A stretch of DNA of 64,000 nucleotides from Rhizobiaceae bacterium CPCC 101076. GTDB taxonomy: Bacteria; Pseudomonadota; Alphaproteobacteria; Rhizobiales; Methylopilaceae. Shown here one piece after another: positions 35,835 through 44,580 of the stretch. Positions within the stretch are counted from its first letter, which is position 1. Each line of letters begins with the position of its first letter. The stretch lies in assembly GCA_003347645.1 (NCBI GenBank), contig QDFX01000011.1, forward strand, positions 62,001 to 126,000. The letters are read 5' to 3'. The notes beneath the pieces are model-generated. The model searched no databases and was not told the origin of the DNA. It saw nothing but the letters and a program-made list of their open reading frames with translations. A program made the position numbers and the translations under genes.

Positions 35835-37394
35835 TCAGTGCTTGCCGGCTGTCGCGAGTTCCTCGCGGTGGAGCGCCTGCATGGCGGCTTCCTCTTCCGC
35901 TTCCTGCTTGGCCTGCTTGCGCTTGCCCCAGGCAGTCATCGCCAAGGACAGCAACATGATGCCGACAATCGCCATCGCGCCCGGCCGCTGCAGGATGTAA
36001 AGCGGATTGCCGGCGCTGAGCTGGTAGGAGCGCAGGAACTCGGTCTCGAGCATGCGTCCGAGCAGGATGCCGACCACGACTGCCGCCACCGGGTACTCAT
36101 ACCGAACGAGCGCAAAGCCGATCAGCGAGAAGATGAACAGCGTGATCGGGCCGCTCGGCGAGCCGTCGACCGCGTAAGTGCCGAGCGTCGCGATGACCAG
36201 GATCGCCGGCAGGATGTAGCGGGTGCGGACCTTCACCACGTTGCTGGCGACGTAGATGAAGCCGATGCCGACAACGAGGAGCACGATCGCCTGGACGATA
36301 TTGTTCAGGATGATCGCGTAGACCATCGGCTTCTGCGTCTCGATGAAGCTCGGGCCCGGCACGATGTTGTGCATCATGAAGGCCGCGAGCAGGATCGCGG
36401 TCGCGCCGCCGCCCGGAATGCCGAGCGCCAGCATGGTCGCCATCGAGCCGCCCTCCGCCGAGGCGACCGCGGATTCCGCCGCGATGACGCCTTTCGGATT
36501 GCCCTTGCCGAAGCTCGCGCTGTCCTTCGACGTGCGCTTGGTCTCGGCATAGGCGATGAGGTTGCCGACGGACGATCCGACGCCCGGTACCGCGCCGATG
36601 ATGATGCCGATGATCGAACCGCGGATGAGCACGCCGGGATACTTCATTGTACCCCAGCAGCCCGCGAGGATCTTCTTCACGCTGACCGAGCGCGCTTCCT
36701 CGGCGTCGAGGATGTAGTCCTTGCCGGCAAGCGTCAGGAGCTGGCCGGCGGCGAGGAGGCCGATCATCGCCGGGATCGGTGAGATGCCGTCGAGCAGGAC
36801 CGGCAGGCCCATCGTGCCGCGGATGAAGCCGGCGGTGTTCATGCCGACCGTGCCGAGCAGCACGCCGAACGCCGCCGCGAGCAGACCGCGCGTCACGTAT
36901 TTCGAACCGAGCGAACCCAGCAGCAGCATGCCCCAGATCGCCACCGCGAACATCTCGACCGGCCCGATCTTCAGCACGATGCCGGCGAGCGGCTCGACGA
37001 CGAAGAGCAGCAGCACATAGCCGAGAATGCCGCAGATCGTGGAGGCGAAGAGCGCGTAGCCCAGCGCCTCGTTGTGCTGACCCTTCTTCGACATGGCGTA
37101 GCCGTCGAACGTGGTCGCGTACGAGGACGGCGAGCCCGGAATGTTCATCAGGATCGCCGGGACCGAGCCGCCGAAGCCCGCGCCGGTATAGACCGAGGTC
37201 AGGAAGACGATCGCCGAGAAGAAATCCATGTAGAGCGACATCGGCAGCACAATCGCCATCGCCATGGTGATCGAGACGCCGGGAACGGCGCTGAAGACGA
37301 GGCCGACGATCAGGCCGGGAACGATCCAGCCCCAGGATCCCGCCGATGTGGCCATGATGCCGAGGGCATCATAAAAGGCCGGAAAGTCGATCAT
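35835..37394 (-). CDS. tctA: Tripartite tricarboxylate transporter, large permease (TctA)
   Basis: A 519-residue, roughly 12-TM inner-membrane subunit of a TctCBA carboxylate importer. Family motifs: GLVFSAVPGVSITMAMAIVL near the N-terminus, GSVPAILMNIPGSPSSYATTFDG, and IIIGAVPGVGSSVGNLIAYA with LGIPGGGATAILLAAFM in the duplicated half. It follows tctB by 9 bp and ends the operon tctC-tctB-tctA, read leftward. The substrate is unknown; family substrates include citrate, tartrate and other di/tricarboxylates and aromatics. Confidence 0.93.
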   Translation of the reverse strand: MIDFPAFYDALGIMATSAGSWGWIVPGLIVGLVFSAVPGVSITMAMAIVLPMSLYMDFFSAIVFLTSVYTGAGFGGSVPAILMNIPGSPSSYATTFDGYAMSKKGQHNEALGYALFASTICGILGYVLLLFVVEPLAGIVLKIGPVEMFAVAIWGMLLLGSLGSKYVTRGLLAAAFGVLLGTVGMNTAGFIRGTMGLPVLLDGISPIPAMIGLLAAGQLLTLAGKDYILDAEEARSVSVKKILAGCWGTMKYPGVLIRGSIIGIIIGAVPGVGSSVGNLIAYAETKRTSKDSASFGKGNPKGVIAAESAVASAEGGSMATMLALGIPGGGATAILLAAFMMHNIVPGPSFIETQKPMVYAIILNNIVQAIVLLVVGIGFIYVASNVVKVRTRYILPAILVIATLGTYAVDGSPSGPITLFIFSLIGFALVRYEYPVAAVVVGILLGRMLETEFLRSYQLSAGNPLYILQRPGAMAIVGIMLLSLAMTAWGKRKQAKQEAEEEAAMQALHREELATAGKH

Positions 37395-37403
37395 CGAGCG
37401 CTC

Positions 37404-37901
37404 CTACAGAATCGCAGTGAACATCGGGTAGGGCATCAGCGCCCGGAACCCGTAGATCGCGACGACGGCGACGGCCGCCGAGAACGCGATGATGTGCAGC
37501 GGTCGCCTCTCTCCGCAGACCAGCATGGTGGCGGCGGCGAACAGGAAGATCGCGATATCGAAACCAATGACGTTGAGCGCGAAGACGAAGACGCCCAGTG
37601 CCGCTCCGAGCGTGAGCATCTTGATGACCTGAACCCTGTCGGTCGGCAGCTTCGGAGCGAGGGGGTCGTATTCCTCTTCCTTTTCCTCGACGACCTTGTC
37701 GGCCCGCACGAAGAGCTGCGGAATGATGAGGACGACCATTGCCAGGGCGAAGATCGCAACCGGCTGGATCAAGAGCAGATTGTTGATGCTGGTCGAAACG
37801 CCGCGGGCATCGAACAGATACCAGATGATCGCCGCGGCGATCAGACTGACGAACAGGACATGTCCGCCGTCGACCCGGTATTCGTTTCCTCTGAAACGCA
37901 T
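37404..37901 (-). CDS. tctB: Tripartite tricarboxylate transporter, small permease (TctB)
   Basis: A 165-residue four-TM protein of the DUF1468/TctB family (VLFVSLIAAAIIWYLFDARG; IFALAMVVLIIPQLFV; ALGVFVFALNVIGFDIAIFLF; VVAIYGFRALMPY). It has the usual role of small membrane subunit and sits between tctC and tctA. An acidic/lysine-rich cytoplasmic linker (DKVVEEKEEEYDP) lies after TM2. Confidence 0.88.
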   Translation of the reverse strand: MRFRGNEYRVDGGHVLFVSLIAAAIIWYLFDARGVSTSINNLLLIQPVAIFALAMVVLIIPQLFVRADKVVEEKEEEYDPLAPKLPTDRVQVIKMLTLGAALGVFVFALNVIGFDIAIFLFAAATMLVCGERRPLHIIAFSAAVAVVAIYGFRALMPYPMFTAIL

Positions 37902-37925
37902 GTGACTCTCCCGGTGATAGATGGC

Positions 37926-37958
37926 GGGAGCCGGAGGCGCGAATGGCCTCCGGCTCCC
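37926..37958 (-). other. Intergenic hairpin between tctC and tctB
   Basis: GGGAGCCGGAGGC (37926-37938) pairs perfectly with GCCTCCGGCTCCC (37946-37958). It lies just after the tctC stop in the operon direction and has no T tract. It probably protects the binding-protein mRNA or lowers read-through into the permease genes, as binding proteins are usually made in excess. Confidence 0.6.
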
Positions 37959-37971
37959 TGCCGTTGTCGTC

Positions 37972-38970
37972 TCAGGACTTCAGGAGGTCGACGTACCTGG
38001 CCATCTTGGCGGCGTTGTCGAGGAACGCCTTGTTGGACGCCTCGGGGCCATACCAGGTCGTGGCGAGGTCCTGCAGTTTCAGGGCTTCGACCGCCTTCGG
38101 ATCCTGGCTCGCCTTGCTGACCGCGTTCTCGATCGTCTTGTAGACGTCCGGCGCCTCGGCCTTGAGCTTGGCCGAAACCGCCCAGCCGCGCTGCGAACCT
38201 TCGACCATGTCGGTCTTGATCCCGCTGGCGCTGATCAGCGGAGCCTCGGGGAACCAGCTCACCGTCTCGGCAGCATAGATCGCGAGCGGCTTGATCTTGG
38301 TCTTCAGCGGGATGAAGCCCTCGCCGCCGACGAAGCCGACATCGACCTGCGCGCCGGCCGTGGCGTTGCGGGCCGGGCCACCGCCATCATAGGTGACGAC
38401 GCGAAGCTTGGTCGGATCGATGCCAACGGCCTGCATTGTCAGCACCATGTTGGCGTAGTCCGCCGAGGCCGGCTGGACGCCGATCGACAGGCTCGACGGG
38501 TCCTTCTTCAGCATGTCGATGACCTGCTTGAAGTCCTTGATCGAGCTGTCGGACGACGTTGCCGCGAGCGTATAGTCGCGCGACGGCAGGTTGATCATCC
38601 AGAAGTCCTCGTTCTTGTACGGGGCCTGCTGCAGGAGAACCGTCAGCGGGATGTACGGCGAGGCCGAGGTGCAAAGGATCGTGTAGCCGTCGTTCGGCTG
38701 CTGGAGAGCATAGGTGTGGCCGAGCTGCGTGCCGGCGCCCGGCTTGTTGATGATCACCAGCGGCTGGCCGAGCTCCTTCTCGAGGTAAGGAGCGAATGCG
38801 CGCGACAGGCGGTCATTGTAGCCGCCCGTGGCAAAGGGAACGATGACATTGATCGGGCGCGTCGGATAACTTGCCGCCCGCACGATACCAGGCATTGCGA
38901 GCGAACCGCCCGCGACGAGACCGCCGGCGGCGGTCAGCTTCAACGCTTCGCGTCGTGTAAATTGCTTCAT
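37972..38970 (-). CDS. tctC: Tripartite tricarboxylate transporter substrate-binding protein (TctC)
   Basis: About 332 residues; the start at 38970 is set by GGGAGGAAAG upstream. The signal is Tat-like (MKQFTRREALKLTAAGGLVA, then GGSLAMPGIVRAA). The mature part has the Bug-family fold: YPTRPINVIVPFATGGYNDRLSRA, VVINKPGAGTQLGH, and VDVGFVGGEGF in the ligand region. It delivers an unknown carboxylate to TctAB. It is the first gene of its operon and faces a GntR gene across two operator-like dyads. Confidence 0.92.
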   Translation of the reverse strand: MKQFTRREALKLTAAGGLVAGGSLAMPGIVRAASYPTRPINVIVPFATGGYNDRLSRAFAPYLEKELGQPLVIINKPGAGTQLGHTYALQQPNDGYTILCTSASPYIPLTVLLQQAPYKNEDFWMINLPSRDYTLAATSSDSSIKDFKQVIDMLKKDPSSLSIGVQPASADYANMVLTMQAVGIDPTKLRVVTYDGGGPARNATAGAQVDVGFVGGEGFIPLKTKIKPLAIYAAETVSWFPEAPLISASGIKTDMVEGSQRGWAVSAKLKAEAPDVYKTIENAVSKASQDPKAVEALKLQDLATTWYGPEASNKAFLDNAAKMARYVDLLKS

Positions 38971-39084
38971 GGCCTTTCCTCCCAGCCGGTTCCAATTTTT
39001 GGCTTCTGCGGCCGTCAGCATTGTTTGCTGATCAGCGGCCATTTTCGCGGACCGACAGACGGAAGGTTCGTACTGCTCGCGTCA

Positions 39085-39095
39085 ACTGTCAACAG
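39085..39095. promoter_or_regulatory. GntR/FCD-type operator upstream of tctC
   Basis: ACTGTCAACAG, a near-perfect dyad, 115 bp upstream of tctC. On the minus strand it contains TTGACA, so it would overlap a -35 element and suit repression. Confidence 0.55.
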
Positions 39096-39174
39096 ATTTG
39101 ACGGTCCATTGGTCGTAGATTTGCGAGTTATGTAGCGGAGGATCGCTGCGGCGGGGCGAAGCGAAAAAAGCGCC

Positions 39175-39184
39175 TTGTCGACAA
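39175..39184. promoter_or_regulatory. GntR/FCD-type operator upstream of gntR
   Basis: TTGTCGACAA, a perfect 10-bp palindrome about 105 bp before the GntR start, related to the CTGTCAACAG dyad 80 bp away in the same divergent region. Confidence 0.5.
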
Positions 39185-39289
39185 TCGACAGGACGTTCGG
39201 TATTTGCCCGTTGAAACCGCAGTCGGTTTCTGTGTCACTCAATCACGCGCAAGTTACCGCGTGGCGCGATCTTCTTTCCGGAGTACCTC

Positions 39290-39988
39290 GTGAATCATCC
39301 GACCGACGCCGCTGGCACGGTTTCCCCCTTTCTGAGCGATCTCGACATCGTCAAAACGGCGTCGCTGACGACCGTTCTGGAAAAGGAAATAGAGCGGCTG
39401 ATTCTGACCGGCGAACTCGAGCCCGGGATCCGGATCAACGAGATCCATCTCTCGAACCGGTTCGGCACGAGCCGTGGCCCGTTGCGCGAAGCGACGCGCA
39501 GCCTCGAGGCGAAGGGCCTCGTCGAAGTGATCCGCAATCGCGGCGTCTTCGTACGTCGCCTGTCGGTCGAGGATGCTATCGAGATCTATGACATCCGTGC
39601 CGCTCTGTTCGGCCAGGCCGGACGTCTCGTCGCCGAGCGGATGGACGACAAGCTGCTCGGAGAATTGACGAGGCTCGTCAACAGGATGGACGAGATAGCA
39701 GAGACCGGGGATGTTGACGCCTACTACCCGATCAATCTGGCATTCCATAACCTGATCGTCACGTCGTGCGGCAACCGCACGCTTGCGGCCGAGTATCAGC
39801 GCTTCGTCAACAAGTTGCACCTGTTCCGGACCCGCGCCCTGGTGCAGTCCGGCGGCCTGAAGATATCCAACACCGAGCATCGCGGAATGCTCGAGGCACT
39901 CGCGTCGGGTGATGGGGATCGGGCTCAACTCGCTCATTGGCGTCACGTCTCGCTCGCTAAGAAGCGCGTGCTCGCGGCATCGACCTAG
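39290..39988 (+). CDS. GntR family regulator, FCD (FadR/VanR) subgroup
   Basis: A 232-residue repressor-type protein. The winged helix is at about 25-90 (GIRINEIHLSNRFGTSRGPL; LVEVIRNRGVFVRRL), and the FCD ligand domain follows with its metal-ligand pattern (YDIRAALFGQAGRLVAERM; NLAFHNLIV; NTEHRGMLEAL). It starts at GTG 39290. It is divergent from tctCBA and most likely controls it. Its TAG stop overlaps the pdxA-like stop (CTAG, 39985-39988). Confidence 0.9.
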   Translation: MNHPTDAAGTVSPFLSDLDIVKTASLTTVLEKEIERLILTGELEPGIRINEIHLSNRFGTSRGPLREATRSLEAKGLVEVIRNRGVFVRRLSVEDAIEIYDIRAALFGQAGRLVAERMDDKLLGELTRLVNRMDEIAETGDVDAYYPINLAFHNLIVTSCGNRTLAAEYQRFVNKLHLFRTRALVQSGGLKISNTEHRGMLEALASGDGDRAQLAHWRHVSLAKKRVLAAST

Positions 39989-41013
39989 GCCGCGCGCGCA
40001 CGCTCCTCGATCTTCCGGGATGCGATGCGGGCGGCGAGCTTGACCGCGGCCTCGTAAGCGCCCGTGTCCGCGATGCCTTTGCCGACGATGTCGAAGGCGG
40101 TGCCGTGCGCGGGTGTCGTGAAGACGGTTTCGAGGCCGGCCGTGATCGTCACGCCCTTGTTGAAGCCCTTGAGCTTCGTCGCGATCTGGCCCTGGTCGTG
40201 ATACATCGCGAGCACGCTGTCGTAGTGCCCGGCAAACGCCTTCAGATAGACAGTGTCGGACGGGAAGGGGCCTTCGCAGAGGATCCCCTCGCGCTGCATC
40301 GCCTCGATCGCCGGGCGGATGATGTCGATCTCCTCGGTGCCGAAAAGGCCGCCTTCGCCCGCATGCGGATTGAGGGCCGCGACCGCGATCCGCGGCTTCT
40401 CGATGCCGGCCTTGCGCAGGGTGTCGTCGGCCAGGCGAAGGGCGCGCGAGATCGATTCGATGCTGATCTGTTCGAGCGCGGAGCGCAGCGAGACGTGCGA
40501 CGTCACCCGCGTCATCCACTGACCTTCGAGCACGTTCATCTCGCTGAACGGACCGGTGTGATTGAGGAAATGGGCGAACATCTTGTGTTCGTCCGGGAAG
40601 TGCCAGCCGCCCTTGAACATCGCCTGCTTGTTGAGCGGCGCGAAGGTCACGGCGTCGATTTCGCCGGCCTTTGCGAAGTCCACGGCGCGGGACAGTGTCT
40701 CCCCGGTCAGGCGGCCGGATTCGGGGCTCAGTTCTCCGAGCTTGAACTGGCTTGGGTCGGTGTTGCCGAGATCGATGACCGGCACCCGCGGGTCGTTCCA
40801 GTCGACCGCGGATACCGACGCATACACGACGTAATCGACCGTCACGCCGGCATGCTTGGCGCCCATGTCCAGTACGCGCTTGTCGCCGACATAGACGAGG
40901 CGGGCGACATGACGGAGCCGGCCGTCATGCAGGATGCGGGCGGTCTGTTCGGGGCCGATTCCGGTGCAGTCGCCAGGAAGGATCGCGACGACGGGGAGCG
41001 ATTGAGCGGCCAT
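39985..41013 (-). CDS. PdxA-type 4-phosphate dehydrogenase (catabolic PdxA2-like)
   Basis: A 342-residue NAD-dependent, metal-dependent dehydrogenase of the PdxA family. Metal His residues lie in SHVSLRSALEQ, MYHDQGQIATKLKG and the C-terminal TPAHGTAFDI; LNPHAGEGGLFG is the substrate loop. PdxA acts on 4-phosphohydroxythreonine, but paralogues next to GntR/Tct genes oxidise and decarboxylate phosphorylated sugar acids or cis-diols. Its setting favours a catabolic role. It converges with gntR, sharing CTAG, and follows the second gntR gene in the same direction. Confidence 0.88.
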   Translation of the reverse strand: MAAQSLPVVAILPGDCTGIGPEQTARILHDGRLRHVARLVYVGDKRVLDMGAKHAGVTVDYVVYASVSAVDWNDPRVPVIDLGNTDPSQFKLGELSPESGRLTGETLSRAVDFAKAGEIDAVTFAPLNKQAMFKGGWHFPDEHKMFAHFLNHTGPFSEMNVLEGQWMTRVTSHVSLRSALEQISIESISRALRLADDTLRKAGIEKPRIAVAALNPHAGEGGLFGTEEIDIIRPAIEAMQREGILCEGPFPSDTVYLKAFAGHYDSVLAMYHDQGQIATKLKGFNKGVTITAGLETVFTTPAHGTAFDIVGKGIADTGAYEAAVKLAARIASRKIEERARAA

Positions 41014-41036
41014 GTTTCCTCACCTGTCTTTGTTGT

Positions 41037-41705
41037 TTACGCGCTCGTTTGATCGAGCGTCCGGATGAAGCGGGCTTTGCCCGCCAGGATATGTCGTTCC
41101 ATCAGCCGCCCGGCGACCGTCGTATCGGCGGTGCGAAGAGCATCCACGATCGCGCGATGCTCGTCGTTCGAGACACGCATCGAGCCTGGCAGGATGAGGC
41201 CGCGGCGGCGGAAGAGGTGCAGTTCGGCTTCGAGCGTCGGATAGAGCTCGATCAGCTTGGCGTTATCGGACGCCTCGACGAGCAAAAGGTGGAATTCGTT
41301 GTTCAGCGGATAGAATGCCGCGATGTCGGAGGCCGTGATCGCCTTGTCCATCTCGGCGATCAGCGCATCGAGTCCGTTCAACTGATGCGTGGTGATGATG
41401 CTCGCGGCCAGACGGCCAGCGAGGCCGAACAGGCCGGCGCGCGTGTCGTAGATGTCGAGCGCCTGCTTGGTCGAAATCTCTCGGACGAAGAAGCCGCGAT
41501 TCAGTTCACTCCGAAGCAGGCCGAGTTGCTCGAGCGTCCGGCATGCCTCACGGATCGGGCCGCGGCTGACCCCGAGCTTCAGCGCCAGCGTGCTTTCATT
41601 GATGCGCGTTCCGCCGGTCAGCTCTCCGGAGCCGATCATCCGCTCGATCTCGCGCTGGACGACCGGCACGAAGCTCGCGGTGCGGGGATTGCGGTTGGCG
41701 GTCAT
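41037..41705 (-). CDS. GntR family regulator, FCD subgroup (second)
   Basis: 222 residues with a winged helix (TRINESTLALKLGVSRGPIR; LLRSELNRGFFVREI) and FCD domain (YDTRAGLFGLAGRLAA; NEFHLLLVEA; SNDEHRAIVDAL). It is similar in plan to the GntR at 39.3 kb, suggesting duplication. It sits 23 bp upstream of the pdxA-like gene in the same direction, so it probably co-regulates that gene and the divergent dehydrogenase/MmgE operon. Confidence 0.9.
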   Translation of the reverse strand: MTANRNPRTASFVPVVQREIERMIGSGELTGGTRINESTLALKLGVSRGPIREACRTLEQLGLLRSELNRGFFVREISTKQALDIYDTRAGLFGLAGRLAASIITTHQLNGLDALIAEMDKAITASDIAAFYPLNNEFHLLLVEASDNAKLIELYPTLEAELHLFRRRGLILPGSMRVSNDEHRAIVDALRTADTTVAGRLMERHILAGKARFIRTLDQTSA

Positions 41706-41747
41706 TCAAGGGCTCCGACGTCCTTTCAATCTGACACAGCGCTTCAC

Positions 41748-41757
41748 ACTGTCAACA
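41748..41757. promoter_or_regulatory. GntR/FCD-type operator upstream of second gntR
   Basis: ACTGTCAACA, 43 bp before the gntR start. The identical 10-mer recurs inverted at 41887-41896, giving a two-site control region. Confidence 0.55.
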
Positions 41758-41886
41758 CATATAAGTCGCTCATTGATGACCGGCCATCTCAGATCAGGCC
41801 CTATAGCACGCTCGCTCGCACAGGGAGAACGCTCTAATAGGAGGTCCAGAAGGATATCGGAATAATGACGGCATGGCGATTTATAG

Positions 41887-41896
41887 TGTTGACAGT
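41887..41896. promoter_or_regulatory. GntR/FCD-type operator upstream of tartrate-dehydrogenase-like gene
   Basis: TGTTGACAGT, the exact inverse of the site at 41748-41757. It contains TTGACA in the orientation of the rightward operon, so a bound regulator would cover the -35 region. Confidence 0.55.
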
Positions 41897-41994
41897 TTGT
41901 GTGCTCGCGGACCAATCTGCATCTGCCCGGCGCGACAAGTTCCGTCGGTCGAAAGGCGCCTGTCAGAGCGCCGGAGTACGCCTGGGAGGACAGC

Positions 41995-43089
41995 ATGAAA
42001 AAGTATTCGGTCGCGGCTATTCCGGGCGACGGCATCGGCAATGAGGTGGTGCCGGAAGGGCAGAAGGTGATGGAAGCCGCGGCGCGTCTCGGGGGCTTCT
42101 CATTCGACTGGACCCATTACGACTGGAGCTGCGAGCGCTTCGCCAAGACCGGCGCGATGATGCCGGAAGACGGCCTCGACCAGATCCGCAACAAGGACGC
42201 GATCTATCTCGGCGCCGTCGGCTTTCCCGGCGTTCCGGATCACGTCTCGCTCTGGGGGCTCCTGATCCCGATCCGCCGCGGCTTCCATCAGTATGTGAAC
42301 CTGCGGCCGGTGAAGCTGCTCAAGGGCATCGAGAGCCCTCTGAAAGGTCGTGAAGCCGGATCGATCGATTTCTACGTCGTCCGCGAAAACAATGAGGGCG
42401 AGTATTCGTCGATCGGTGGCCGGCTCTATGATGGCAGCCCGGACGAACTCGTCATGCAGCAGTCGATCTTCACACGGCGCGGCTGCGACCGGGTCATGCG
42501 CTATGCCTTCGAGCTGGCCAAAACCCGCAAGAAGCACGTCACCTCAGCCACCAAGTCGAACGGCATCAGCCACACGATGCCGTACTGGGACGAGCGCTTC
42601 GCCGCGATCTCGACGGAATATCCGGGCTTCAAGACCGACCAGTTCCACATCGATATCTTGACCGCGCATTTCGTGCGCAATCCGGACTGGTTCGACGTCG
42701 TCGTCGCCTCGAATCTATTCGGCGACATTCTGTCCGACCTCGGTCCTGCCGTTGTTGGTTCGATCGGTATCGCGGCTGGCGCCAACATCAATCCGGAAAA
42801 GGACTACCCGTCGATGTTCGAGCCGGTCCACGGCTCGGCGCCCGACATCGCCGGCAAGGGCCTGGCCGATCCGATCGGCCAGATCTGGTCCGGCGCGATG
42901 ATGCTTCGCCATCTCGGCGAGGAGGCCGCCGCCCGCGCGGTCGAGGATGCGATCGCCGATGTTCTCGCACGCGGCGAGGCATTGACGCCCGATCTCGGCG
43001 GAAAGGCGAACACCCGCGAGCTCGCCGACGCCATCACGGCCGCTCTGCCGGCCCACTTCAAGGCCGACAAATTCGCCGCCGTGTCCTGA
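41995..43089 (+). CDS. Tartrate dehydrogenase-like beta-decarboxylating dehydrogenase (1)
   Basis: A 364-residue NAD-dependent enzyme of the isocitrate/isopropylmalate/tartrate family. Motifs: IPGDGIGNEVVPEG, the substrate/Tyr loop VVRENNEGEYSSIGGRLYD typical of tartrate dehydrogenases, the Lys region TKSNGISHTMPYWDE, and NLFGDILSDLG with MFEPVHGSAPDIAGKG (metal Asp and NAD loop). It oxidises a 2-hydroxy acid, often with loss of CO2. The start at 41995 follows GGGAGGA. It leads the operon with MmgE/PrpD, an AbrB-type protein and a second dehydrogenase. Confidence 0.9.
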   Translation: MKKYSVAAIPGDGIGNEVVPEGQKVMEAAARLGGFSFDWTHYDWSCERFAKTGAMMPEDGLDQIRNKDAIYLGAVGFPGVPDHVSLWGLLIPIRRGFHQYVNLRPVKLLKGIESPLKGREAGSIDFYVVRENNEGEYSSIGGRLYDGSPDELVMQQSIFTRRGCDRVMRYAFELAKTRKKHVTSATKSNGISHTMPYWDERFAAISTEYPGFKTDQFHIDILTAHFVRNPDWFDVVVASNLFGDILSDLGPAVVGSIGIAAGANINPEKDYPSMFEPVHGSAPDIAGKGLADPIGQIWSGAMMLRHLGEEAAARAVEDAIADVLARGEALTPDLGGKANTRELADAITAALPAHFKADKFAAVS

Positions 43090-43154
43090 TGGACGCGGGC
43101 GGGCGCCGGCCAATAGCGCCGGCCAACCAAAACAACAGACAGGAAGGAGACGCG

Positions 43155-44567
43155 ATGAACGCCCATACCAACGCCGTCAGCGAGGATCTGACCCGCTACG
43201 TCGCCGACTTCGTCGTCTCGACCCGCGACGTGCCGAAGGACGTCGCGGATCTCGGGAAGAAGTCGATCCTCGACGGCCTCGGCCTCGCGCTCTCAGGCTC
43301 GGTCGCGAAGAGCGGCGAACTTGTCCGCAAGCATCTCGACGAGATCGGCCTTGCCCCAGGCAAGTCGACCGTCATCGGTTCGGACCGCAAGGTCGCCAGC
43401 CGCTTCGCCGCCTTCGCCAATGGTGTCGGCATCCACGCTGACGATTACGACGATACGCAGCTCGCCGTCGCGCCGGATCGCGTCTACGGCCTGCTGACTC
43501 ACCCCACAGCGCCGGCCCTTCCGTCCGCATTGGCGGTCGGTGAGGCGCGAGGCGCTTCCGGTCGCGACGTGATGCTCGCCTATCACATCGGCGTCGAAGT
43601 GGAGTGCAAGATCGCCGAGGCGATCAATCCGCGCCACTACCAGACCGGCTTCCACGCGACCGCGACTTGCGGAACCTTCGCCTCGGCATCGGCCGCTTCG
43701 AAACTGATGGGTCTCGATGTCGAGACCACCCTCCGCGCACTGTCGATCGCCGGCAGCCAGTCGGCGGGTCTGCGTGAGAACTTCGGGACGATGACGAAAC
43801 CGTTCCACGCCGGCCGTTCGTCGGAGAGCGGCGTCGCCGCCGCGCAGTTCGCCGATATCGGCTGGACCGCCGCGCCGACCATTCTGGAAGCACCGCGCGG
43901 CTTCTTCAGCGCCGCCGGTGGTGGCTATGATCGCGGCGCGATTCACGGTCGTCTTGGCGCGCCGTGGACCTTCGCCTCGCCGGGCGTCTCCATCAAGCCG
44001 CATCCGTCGGGCTCGCTGACTCACCCCGGCATGACCGAGATGCTGAAGCTGATCCGTGTCAACAAGATCACCGCGGACCAGGTGAAGCGTGTCCGCGTCG
44101 GCACCAATCACAACATGCCGAACGCGCTCATCCATCACAGGCCGACCAACGAGCTCCAGGCCAAGTTCTCGATGGAGTTCTGCATGGCGATCCTCCTCCT
44201 GGAGGGCCGAGCGGGTCTGAACGAATTCACCGACGAAGTGGTTCTTCGCCCCGATGTGAAAGCGATGATCGAGAAGGTCGATTTCGTCGTCGACGACGAG
44301 GCGGAGGCGGCCGGCTACCACAAGATGACGACGATCATCGACATCGACCTGACCGATGGCCGCCGCATCTCCGGCCGCGCCGATTTCGGCAAGGGCAGCC
44401 CGGCCGATCCGATGACCTACGAGGAAGTGGCCGACAAATTCCGTGAATGCGCGGAGTTCGCCCGCTGGCCGTCGGCCAAGGCCGAAGACGTCGTGGCAAT
44501 GGTCCGTGATCTTGAGGAGCTTCCGAACATTGACCGCCTCATGGGAGCCCTCGCAAAAGGCGCCTGA
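43155..44567 (+). CDS. MmgE/PrpD family protein (1)
   Basis: 470 residues, the helical/alpha-beta fold of 2-methylcitrate dehydratase, cis-aconitate decarboxylase and iminodisuccinate epimerase. Likely active-site residues are conserved: HADDYDD (Asp), LLTHPTAPALPS (His), GFHATATCGT (His) and TMTKPFHAGRSSESG (Lys and His). It therefore looks active on a tricarboxylic-acid-like substrate, as dehydratase, isomerase or decarboxylase. AGGAAGGAGA precedes the start. It follows dehydrogenase 1 by 65 bp. Confidence 0.9.
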   Translation: MNAHTNAVSEDLTRYVADFVVSTRDVPKDVADLGKKSILDGLGLALSGSVAKSGELVRKHLDEIGLAPGKSTVIGSDRKVASRFAAFANGVGIHADDYDDTQLAVAPDRVYGLLTHPTAPALPSALAVGEARGASGRDVMLAYHIGVEVECKIAEAINPRHYQTGFHATATCGTFASASAASKLMGLDVETTLRALSIAGSQSAGLRENFGTMTKPFHAGRSSESGVAAAQFADIGWTAAPTILEAPRGFFSAAGGGYDRGAIHGRLGAPWTFASPGVSIKPHPSGSLTHPGMTEMLKLIRVNKITADQVKRVRVGTNHNMPNALIHHRPTNELQAKFSMEFCMAILLLEGRAGLNEFTDEVVLRPDVKAMIEKVDFVVDDEAEAAGYHKMTTIIDIDLTDGRRISGRADFGKGSPADPMTYEEVADKFRECAEFARWPSAKAEDVVAMVRDLEELPNIDRLMGALAKGA

Positions 44568-44580
44568 GGACGAGGTCGCT

